NCBI GenBank assembly: GCA_036925085.1
Contig: JAUPFP010000018.1
Location: 201,001 to 265,000, forward strand
Length of the DNA: 64,000 bases
From: Brachycybe producta
Lineage: Eukaryota > Arthropoda > Diplopoda > Playtdesmida > Andrognathidae
Direction: 5' to 3'
A program made the position numbers and the translations under genes. Of the stretch, positions 21,801-33,800 are shown piece after piece. Below the pieces are notes generated by a model. That model worked only from the letters and a program-made list of their open reading frames with translations, made no database searches and was not told the origin of the DNA. Numbering within the stretch: position 1 is the first letter of the stretch; each line of letters starts with the position of its first letter.

Positions 21801-24800
21801 CCCCTGTCGCTAGCCACATTTAAAATTTTCATCCAGCCAACAATGTGGGCTCCCCTTTTTTTTTATAAAAAGAACGTTTGGAGACTCCTAATCTAAACTG
21901 ACCACATAGATCCCAGTCTTTGTATAGTTAATAATTATTAATAATACATAATCTATCCCATTATTGTGACTTATTTCAACTCGAAACACTTGCAATCAAT
22001 TTCAAAACCAAATGTATGCTTCGAAGTGACCGCTGTAATCACAACGTTCTACAAAATATACTAAAATGTCAGTTTTGACGAAAAAAGAGATATAAACCTC
22101 ACTTTCAAACGTCTCATTATGCCACAATGCACTGCATTTAAAACTTAGTTTGGAAGAAAAAAAATTAAGTAATACATTCAGTATGTGATAGAAAAAAACA
22201 ATTTAGACAAAAAACTACTAAAGAAACAGCCAAACTTAAAAAAAAAAACTTGGGATCTATGCAAATGTAAGTACAAAGCCAAATAATGTACAAGTGCATC
22301 TATCTCTCTATCAGGATTGGGAAGTTTTGACGCCACCGTTTTACTGCAGATCCATTTTAGCGCAGGACGTTTCGGGTACCCAACCCATTTGCTCGTACAA
22401 AATCCGTTTTTCAAGAACAGCACGTTTTAGAAACTAAAATAATACCTGATAATGTAAAAACGTTTTTCTTGATCATATATTTTAAAAGCTCACTTCTTAT
22501 AACATCGATTCAAACATAACGAAAAAAACAAACCTTTCAATGAAAAAGGCTTGTCTGACTTTTATTCACCTCATAAATTGAGTTTTGGCAGCATTTTTCT
22601 AATAAGACCTTATGTCGTATTAGCATTTGTGAAGTTATAAGAATTTATAGTATTGTCGGGAAATAATATTTTATGTTATCTTTCAAAATGAACATTTTAT
22701 GAAAAACTTCGTTTTTAAATATATGGTAATAGTACGATACGTTTGCAAAAATTAAAAAAGTATTAAGGAGGTAATTAAAAAAAAGTATTAATGTTTCACT
22801 TTTCGTTTTTCGCGCAAAAAGAAACAGCCGCTAATCATAAGGATAAGCGCCAAAACGGTCGCGCCAAAACATCCTAGACCCTTATCTAACTGAACTGAAA
22901 AGTGTACACACAGAAAAGAGTAAAAATAAGTTTTGAAATAAACGCAATATTTGTGTATTGAATATGTTCAATAATTATTCATTCACATTTGCGACAACAC
23001 AACACGTTACTACACTAACGGCCATATTTATGGAGACAACACCTAGGAGCTGCTGCTCTCCATTTAAGTGAAAACAAAAATACATAAAAATAAACTTTGA
23101 ATGTATTATTTTGCTGACTTCACAAGTGCCGCCAGTAAAATATATCTCCGTGAATATGGCCGCAAAATATAATCATTACTTATGCAAAGATAAATAAATG
23201 AAATCATACTGACTAACAAACTGACTAAGGAGTTGTAAAAAAAAAACAACAACAAAAGAACAAAAAGAAACAAAAAACTAGAAAATAGCACAATATTATG
23301 TGACTAAATTCAAGCTTGCCTTCGTGTAACCCTACAGAACAATATTAAGACTAAGTAATTCATAAAAGCTCCAATGTATTCTGGGCAAATTCAATCCTTC
23401 AAATTCCTACAAATGACTTTCAATTTATCGGCATGTTTATGTCGCCTTTTCTCATGTTCTCATAACAAATCTGCGCATTACGCTCCATGAAAATATCACA
23501 GAACACAAAAAAATTTACCATTATCGAAATTATTATTTTATATCTTTTTATCAATTAACGAGAACTAAGTTTTCTTTTTGGATGTTTTGAGGCCCGTGCA
23601 AAACCGAGGTCCCAAGCACGCGCTTCTTGTGACTATGCGGTGATCCGCCACTGATTTATATTGGAAGCATTTTTATAACAAGCACCAACAACAAGGCGCA
23701 AAGTATCTTTTGCCCAACATACAAAGAAACTTCCATAATAAAAATAAACACGATACTTCTAATATAAAAAAGGGTTTTTCGCTACTTATAGAGAGTCAAA
23801 ATTTGGGCCAGTACCTCTTCGACGCCCTGCTGACTTTTGCGTCGTTTCTCTTCTTCCCACTTGCGTTTCGTCGATTCAGGCATAACGTCGTCTAGAATTT
23901 TTAATTCCCTTTGTGTAAACACAAAATCTAACGACTTCCGTACTCCGATGAGTACAACGAGCTAAAAAAATATAAACGAGAACCAATAGAATTGAAATTC
24001 TTTCTTCAAAATTTGTTTTAAATTAGGTCACATCACCATTAATGGAAAAGCAATCGACGTTGCTTTATACGATTTGATGACCCATAACGAAATCAAGCAG
24101 AGTAACTGAATGAGCGTGAACATGTGAACTCGCGTAAGAGGCACCTGACGTAGAAACGTGTAATCCGGCTGATATTTGGCCGGCATGAACACGATGAGAA
24201 TGCGATCGATGAACTAAAATCAACCGAAACACACAAAAAAAAAAAACTTCTTACTTTAAAAACAAACCATAATAAAGGTGCAAAAAATCAGAAATTCGAA
24301 CCTGCAAACCCTTTAACGAGGAAGTACCCATGTAGAGGAAGATTCCGTACAAAACTGGCATCGGAATGAGCTACGGAAAATTTGTTTTGTTATCAAACAA
24401 TTGGTAAGAAAGTCATGTAAGCGACATATTTTTCCCCGAATACCTTCAGAACAGGTGTAAGAAGCACCGAACATCCCATTAGAACAAAAATTAGCAAATG
24501 GGTAACACGCTGTTCTCTGTAAATACATATTCGTAAAGGTGAATTTCACAACAGTTGAGAAAAATAGTTAAAGAGCCAAGACACTCCAGGTGTGCACGTG
24601 CTGCATGACTCCATAGATGCAATATGAAGTGAAATTTGATATATCCAAAAACTTGGTCTGTTTACGTATACCTTATCTTCTCCAATCTGTGTTTAGAACT
24701 ATAATTGAAGCTGCAATTGCTTCTTGGATGTTGTGGTCAGATATTAAAGCCTTTTGGTTGCAATAGTCAAACGCTTTTTTTAAAAAATCACTTTTGAGTT

Positions 24801-27800
24801 ATGCTAATTTGCTAGACCCAATTCTGAAGAACCGAAAGCTGGTCAGCAAAATGGATCTTTTTAACGTTATTGTCTTAAACAGATTCATTTTGTTTAAGGC
24901 TAATACCATAAGCATCCATTTACTGACAACCTCTGGATTCTTCGGAAACATCTTTGAACATCATGACAAATTACGTGTATTCTCCTCAATATGCTCTTTG
25001 AATATTAAGATAATTTCATGATGTTTCAAAGGGTGGATTTTATAAACACTACTAGCATGCTAACTACGGGGTGACTATGGAGCGATTAGGGTCATTTATC
25101 ATTTTTATGAGTAAGTTTATGTGCATCAGGGTCGCTCAACTGGCCCCAGAAGTCCCAAAATGCTTGGAAAAAGACAAGAAATCAAGCATTTTTAAAATTC
25201 GAAAAAATGGGTAAGCCAAGTCTTTGGCTTTTTTTTCCAAAAAACTGACCCCAGAAGTCAACTTTTTCTTGTGGAGGGCGCCTTATACCCATGCAACAGC
25301 ACTGCACGTGCAACTCTACAGTGTCTAGGCTTATAAATACAGATACTGGGATCCCACAAGGTTTTAAATTTCAAAATGTTAACAAATTACATTCATATTC
25401 ATATAGTTCTCACATATACTGTGTGTCCAGACTGCATCAGAACATGAACAAAGCATTAGTTAATGCGGTATTCAAGAAGCATTGAAGCCAACAGCATGTT
25501 GAAACTGCCACTTCCAATATAATTTTCAGTGTATGTTACCATCAAGAGGTGGACTAGCTATTCGAGGATTTAATACTGGATTGGTATCGAGTATGGTATC
25601 CAATGCCGTATTAAGTGCCAGTCCGAACACGGTATCAGTGTGAGCGAAAACACGAGATGAAAAGGACTTACCTAACTCCAAGAAACTGCGGTTTTTCTCC
25701 TGGAGCAGCACATTCGGATTCCATTTTGAGAGAGTTGACGTGGCTAACAGAAAGAACAGTACCAGCCACAAACCACGGCAGTCCCATCAAAGAGCACAAT
25801 ATCATCAGAATAGCAAGGACGAATAAATCTAAATGGTAGCCACCACCTTTCTGCAAATAAGAAAACAAACTGAATTAGCATGTTCCAGATGCAACAAATC
25901 AATGCGAATCACACACACACACACACACACCTTGAGTTTATGTTCTTTCCTATTAACAATGACAGCTGTAATTTGCTGATCCATGAATATCAAAATTGTT
26001 GCAAGCATAGCGGGAAATACTGCCAGAATACTAGTCCACCATGGATTGTTTCCGAACGGAGATATGAACCAACCACGACCGGTCCAAGTAGGCTGAAATC
26101 AAGTGTATACTTTAAAAAAAAACTGAACCGTTTTTTAAAAATTCATTCTTACTTTGAAGTCGGTTGGAACCAACAGTTTCGGAGTGTCGAGTCCCACGTA
26201 GTAATCCATAAACACCATCGACAAAATGGCTATAATTACCGCAAAATCGTTCACCAACTCTCGAATCTATAAAAGTTAACAATTATCGAGCAACTTAAAT
26301 CTCCTAGTGATGATCGATTCAAAAGCGATAAACTGAAAGTACTTTAGAACATGCTTAGTAGAAAATCGTAAGGTTTTCATGTTTGATAGCTTTAAAATAT
26401 ACAAATAAATACTGTATCTAAAATTCGAAATTTTAGTTATTAACTTGTTAGGTATAACTGTTGTCCAAAAATGATTTTCTCTCTTATAAAAAAGGTGATT
26501 TTTAACAATATAAAAAAGAAAATATCCTGCCGCGATTCAGCTGTTATTCTTTCTAAATCCCGGTCTTATTTTTCTTAAGAGCTGTTTTTGAAACACCAAG
26601 AATTTTGTGTTCCACTAACATTAGACATAAAAGTATGTTCCATGAACAGCTCACTTATGAATGCCGGTTATTTTGCAGTTCAAAAGGAACACTAAAGACA
26701 AATAGAAACTGCGTTAGAAACTAGACCGGGGTTAGCTCAATCACTGAACAGAGCTGATATCATTCAAAATAAATTTTGTATTGACAAAAACTTAAAAAAA
26801 AAAAATAGCGTCTGCATAAAACGTGGGTCATTTTCAAACTCGCGTAAAAACCTTACTTTGAATAATATTAACATAAAAATACACTTAAGTGATTGAGCTA
26901 TCAATTCTAGTTTCTAAAATACATTCAGGTTTCTACTGTTCACATTTTAAACTAAAAATATTACCTTTGTCGGGAAAAAAGAAGAGTTCTTGATTTCTTT
27001 CAAGCCATACGACAACAAAAAAGTCAACAGAAATAGAACAATGGACATCAAAAAGACGTCGGGATACGGCTCGGGAGCATTGCAATCTTCACCAAACACA
27101 GTACCGTTCAAAGACTGTAAAAGATTATATTTAAACAATGGGTAAAACCGTTCGTAAAATAGTAATTATGTTCTATTAAAAATTTATTTCACCGTGCAAT
27201 TGCTTAATGGAAGTGTAGACCAATTATATGCTGCGGAACCATTTTCAGGAGGTATACAGAAACAAGACAATGTAGCATTTTCCTCTTTATGTCTACTGAT
27301 GGGAAAATCTATTGCAATTTGGAATATGTTCTCAATGGCTTTGTAGATAAATATAAGCGAAATGAGACAAGCGAAGTTTTCTTCAGTGAATCGTGTGATG
27401 TAGCAAACGAAAGCACTAGCATCCGTGGCCACCAATGTGATGAGGATGAGGCCAGTCCAAACACCAATCCAAACACGAAGTGCAAGATAGTCAAGATCAT
27501 TATCCCTGAAAATCACATACAAATGATAACCAAATAATTATTTATTGTGCAAAATTTACCACAAAAACACTAAGAAAAAAGGATTAAATTGCATACTTGC
27601 AAAAAGAATAAACAATAGTTTCAAACACCAAAACAGGACCAGTGCTGCTGAGAATGGTCATTGGCTGACCACTAAATAGTGCATAAATTATGCCACAAAC
27701 ACATCCAGCAACAAGACTTTCAATGGCAGCCTAAAATTAAGAAAAACAAATGTAAATTTCAACTTCATATTTGATAAATTTCACCAATAAATTTGTTAAC

Positions 27801-30800
27801 TTTAGCTTCAGTCTTACATGCAAAAAACTAGTTTGATTAAATACAAACTACATTCTTCAGGGCCGTACCCATCCCAAACGACAACGAGGGCAAGAGGTGG
27901 AGGCGGAGGCTAGCTAGTAGAGGATAACATTAAAGTGCCGAGTGTGCCGGCGCTTTGCACCGAATAACACGCAACCATCCTGCAGGCGCATACTCCAACC
28001 ACACCGTCTCACCGTCGTTTGAGATAGATCACACCTTTAAGATTTCTTAATATAGGGGTGCATAGCACATTTCATAACGTGTGAACTCAGGAAATTTTTT
28101 TTGACAAATAAACAAATTTAATAAAGTCACAACCATTTAGGACATTATTTTTATTTATTATTAAATAAACTAAAACTCCTTATTTTTTAGACATTATGCC
28201 TAGACTCCTATGCATGTACCACTTCAAAACTATTTCATGCACACTGACTTGCAGAAAATACTGATCTTCGTTTTTTTTTGCAAGAAATCATTCAAACTCA
28301 CAGCAAGTTCACTGATTTCCTGTTATATTAAATTAATAGGTCTTATAATTGCCTATTAAAATTTCGCATTTTTTATAAGGTGCCAGAATGTAATGCTGTG
28401 TTTACAGTCGCCATTTGTCGACCTCCCAGATTTGTTTATAATTTGAATGCAGAAGAGAGAATATAATAACAACTACAAACACACCATTGTTAACAGAATA
28501 TCAAATTGTGAGCAAAACTAATAAACATAAACGAAGGTGCAAGACGTTTTCGCAATCAGTGTATCATAGAGATCCACAAAAAAACAGTTTCGATTCACTA
28601 AAAAATCACACTAAACATGCAGATGTCAAACAGTATCAATCAAATTGCTCAAAATTCTTCCAAAAAAATCATTCCAATTAACAAAATGTTTAAAGTATAA
28701 AAAAGTGTAACAGTTACCATACGATTTTCGGTGGCTTGTCCCAAGAGTCCACCAAATGTGATGATTGGAGTCAAACAAGCGAAATAAAGAAAAATAAACG
28801 AAGCCAAACATTGCAGCGCTAAGGCATCTTTGAAGTCGGACCAGAACCATGGCACTTTGCGCTTTATGTCATTCATCAAACCACCAAATATGCTATGCAG
28901 CAGTATAACAAAAACAATGAATTACGACCGATTGATTCTACACATTTTGTCAGCATCCTGAACATTATTTACCGCCCAGTTCTCTTTAATCCGCTTTGAG
29001 CTCTCTCCTTTTCCTCTTCCCATTGTTCATCGATCTCTTCTTTAAGAGTATCAGGAGCCACTTTTCTGTGATCCTACAAACAGGAGCTCAACATTAGTTC
29101 ATAACACTTATGAAGTGACACATACAAAAGAAGACATTACCTGAGACGGTATTTTCTGTGGTGGTTCGATTCGTATGCTTGGATCCCATTCACCGGGAGG
29201 CAGAACAGTGACGGCATCGAGAAACTCATCGACACCGGCAATAAGATCTTGTTTCCCTCTGCCCTTGTATGCAACATCGTGGAAAACCTCGTCCGCTAAC
29301 AAGGTGGCTATTGCACGCCCGATTTCGTGGTATCTGGCAACATTACCCTTAAAAAGCATCAAAATATTGTTTTAAAACTTGTGATACGTTAATTCCACTT
29401 GTAATAAACTTCATAGGTACATTGCACCGAAGCACAAGTGACTCAAATGACAACAATTTAAACTTCAAAGTTTGGTTGAAGTAAAAATAAAGCAACACAT
29501 CAAAATTATTTTAACAAGATAACATTAAACATAAGCTCAAGGATTGTTCATAAATTTATGACAGTTTTAAAAAAGGGACAAAAGTTTACGCTTTCAATGG
29601 CTTTTTAAGCAACTTAGACATTTTTTAACTTTCGCTGACAATTTGAAAAGCATATTATGCTTAAACCTAATTTGTGTTTTAAACTGTGTTAAAATGTTAC
29701 TCTTTCGACACATCATAAATATACCTGTGGTCCAAGTAATATGAATATAAACCTCGTGGGAACAGGAACTTCTGTTAAATCGCCTATAGTTAATAAAAAT
29801 ACATCATAATTAGGATTAAATACTAAAAATCAGATATTATAGGTTAAAAAATTGGGGCAATATTATAAAAGCTAAAACCCACAAACCGAGTTAGAACAAT
29901 AACAACTTGAAAAACTGTGCCCGATATTGTACAAATCGTATTAAGTACGGTCATAACATTTCGCCTCATTTCAACAGACTTAATAGAAAAAGTGTAAAAT
30001 CACCAATTTGGTTGCAAATCTGCACAGTTGGCTTATTTACTGTTTTACTAAAAAATTAGAGGTTTTGCACATTGTCTACCAATTGTGCACACAATAACAA
30101 ATTTTCTATTGTAGTGGAAATAATTATCGAAAAACTACTATATTACAAAAACTATTAACTAAGAGGCCATAACAACCTAATAACAACAGTTGTACACGGA
30201 TCAGCATATAAAAACCATATAAGTTTCTTCATTTTTTTAGTTAAAAAATTCAAATTATAAAATACGAATAAATATTAATTAGAAAATATCAAAAATGTGC
30301 AAATAAGTATTTTTTTAAAGCAAAGAGTGTTTAATAAACTGATAAAGCAGTCACTAATTAGAATTGAGACAGTTGGTGGTCAGTACCATTAGAGCACAGC
30401 TGACTTGCCTAGAATCACGGCTTGGTTAAGGCGAACGAACGCACTAATGGTGCGATCCAAAAAATCGAGTTCGCCGACCAGGATGTTCGAGGCTTCTGCC
30501 CCAGGAGGTATCTTCTTCATAAAATGTTGATTGGTCTATTGGTGGTAAAAAGAATTCAAGACCAGCCTTAGCATTCATTTTCTATGTACTTGTTCCTAGA
30601 TTTTTTTTCCATTTAAAACCTATTTAACAGCAATTTCTCCCCCTTTTTTCTTCTTATTTACCCTGTGCAGTGTGACAATTATTCAAGTAATGATTAATAA
30701 TCACAAAACTTGACACACAAAAATAACAGTCATAATCACACACACAAAAAAATAACATTCGTAATATTTTTTGAAAATTTTGAAGTTATGTTTTCCTAAA

Positions 30801-33800
30801 CATATTGAAAGTTTTAGAAAAGTGTTGCAGTCTTAAAAACTGTTTCAATTTAACTACCTTCAAGTGCTGCATTTCTGAGGTGCTAGTGCTGACAGTCATG
30901 CCATCATTAACATTAAGGTGTCCACCAGACTGATTCCGATTTAAAGACGCGCCACTTGGGCTCTGCGTCATACCTTCCTGTTGGCAAGTAGAAGAATTAC
31001 CTAATAATAAAAAATCACTAAAATGAATATTACATACCTAAAACAAAATAACAAGTAACAGCTACTTTCGACTAAATTGCTCTAATTTAAAAAAAAAACT
31101 AAACACAGTTACAATTCACAATGCACAGCCTTCTAGCACAAACTATTACTTAGCCGGCTATAATAGCACTATGACAACAGACATGAACTGCTTTTAATAT
31201 CACTTACTTAATGCAATATAAATTGTTAAAGTTAACAAAAGAAAACAAGCAAAATCTGTTAACCGTGTAATTCTTTTGACTTCTGTAAGTTCTATGTTTC
31301 AACTAATTATAAAAAAAACAATCTCTCTCTCTCCCTCTTAAAATAATCATCATTATTACAAATTAACTTTGAAAATACATGTTTGTCAGTCCAATGTGGC
31401 TTTCTATGCAAAAATAAAATAAAATCAAGAGTTATGTAAATTTAAAAAAGAAAGAAATACCATATAAATGTGTATTTATGTAAATTAATCAGAACCTTCA
31501 CCTCCACTGACAGATTTTACTTAGGTTTTAAGTAATACCTTTCAGCTAGGTTAAAATTTGTGTTACAAGCAGGTACAAATTTTGATATGTCCTTTTCTAA
31601 ATTCTTTCTATATTATAATTCTCACCATTTTGTCTTAGGGAAGAATCCCTCGCACATAATAAAATCCCACAAAATTTCACTTTCTAAGGAATTTAACAGA
31701 AGCGCCACATGCAAAATGGGCCATTCTGATTTTTAATTTCTATTTCTAATTTTTGCTAGTTTTTCAGCATGTATATAATTCTTCTCTTAATAAAATACAT
31801 GTAAGGTGCAATGCTTCTACTTGTATAAGACCGGCTGAAAATTAAAAACTACCAAAATGCTTAAAACATAAATTAATGACGAATATGCCCTGAAATTTAC
31901 AGAAAATACATGAAACACATAATGACTGGGTACACTATGATACCACATGAGTTCCATTTGTGTTGTAATATTAAATTTAACCAAAAAGAAAAAATTATAA
32001 ATGCATAAAGTTGCATAATTTCACATATTTCTTTATAAAAAAAAACACTTTTGGAAAAAAAAAATTCTGAAATAGGTTTTTTCAAAACCAGATGGTTTTG
32101 CATTTTCCTTCTGATTCTGATAATAATCGTGGCTGCAAATTGTCTCATTCATTTAATTTAATAATGCTTGTCGTTTATAGTATAATTTTTATATCGGCAT
32201 AAAACGCACCATTGCCCATTTTTGAATTTTTAATTGCATTAAAATTTTAATGATTTTCAGTTAATTATCATAGATGTTGTAACTACATGTTGTTACATAA
32301 ATGTAGACTGCCCCGACGTTAGAGATACGAAGTTTCATGATAGAAAAAAAAAACCAATTGATCTGAAAATTGCCGGTACATTTTAGTGTATAAGAATTAA
32401 TTCACTAATGTTCAGACGAAGACCTGCTCGTAACACAAATGTCTTGGACGGTATTTTAAAAACCTCATTCTAACTATAAAAATTAATAAAGTACATCGTA
32501 GGTACGTACTATGAAAGTGTCAAAAATGTTTTAAAACTTTGTTGAATAAAAAAAAAAAGACTATTAAAAAAACATTAGCAAAATTAACTGTTGTTAGTTG
32601 TCAGCATAAAACAAATACACAATTGCTTGCTATAATATTGTTAGAATTTGGGCAACTCTAAACAATTAAAACAGAATGAATGAGTGCAATTAATCTCCTT
32701 AATGTTTACCAGGTTTAAGGAAACGCCCAAAACCAGGAGGATCATTAATGCTGTTGGGACTTGAAGGGGTCTGTGGAACGCTTTGAGTGCCCTCTTGTAT
32801 ACCTGAGTGCCAACAGGTGAGACACAATCAAATCATAACAACAACAACTCGTAACGAAAAAGTTAAGAGGAGGTGACATACATCGTGATTGTTTTTTTTT
32901 TAGTTACAAACACATTTGTGACAAAATAATGCGTTTCGAAACAACGTATTAAAAAGTAAATGAAAATGGGGAATTATTAATTCACAACAAAAATTCAAAT
33001 ATATATATAAATAAAAAAGACTAAAAAGTGTGGACATACTTTTACTGCTGGAATGAACCCGACCGATATCGGCCAGAGAGCGTATGAGAGGAATTCTGGA
33101 ACCCTTGTTGCTGTCGTGCCGCTTTTCATATAAATGCCGATGCCGACGTAGAAGAACGTCTTTCATTCGATCTCGACAATCACTCGGCAACTGATTCTGG
33201 CTAACCATGCTATCTAGCACCAGATCTAAACGAACAAACGACGGATAAAACCCAATCCTTTAAAGTAACGAACTTTACAAAAATGTAACCTGCAATCTGT
33301 TCCAAGTTATTGGCATCCATGTCCAACATGACAGTGCCATTTAATATACAGCTTCTCAATTCGAACAGCGAATGAAGCGAAAGTGTTGCAACGTGTGGTT
33401 TGGACCATCGGTTGCCACCTTCTTCGACATCTTCCTCGAACTTTATCCACCTTTAAAAAATAGCCAGAAATTTCAAACAACATTATAAAAGTGGTTTATA
33501 GTGTAAATCCAACAGATTGAACATTAGTAATTTGGAAATTTTCTGGAAGTTTTTCCCATAGCTACAAGTAGAAACCAATTAACACGAAATGAAAAAGACA
33601 AGAATATTTTGTCGTGTTAAAGGAAAGAATTGTCATGCTAATCAAAGGAACCAGAAAGAAAATATATTTTGTGTTAACCGTTTTCGTATTATAAGAATTT
33701 TAAATGAATATTTGCATGCTATTCTAAAAGTCTGGACCGAAAATATATTGCGTGTTTTGTGTGTGTTAAACGGTTTTCACTGAAACGTAAATTTCATGTT

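Larger units (their letters stand above)
18891..23814 (-). other. 4.9-kb intron of the SLC4 gene
   Basis: A phase 0 intron between exons 21 and 22. It contains a family J fold-back (19420-19690), a hAT-like MITE (21754-21890) and long AT-rich stretches. I looked for an extra cassette exon and saw none with family-like sequence. Exons on either side join in frame without one. Confidence 0.7.
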
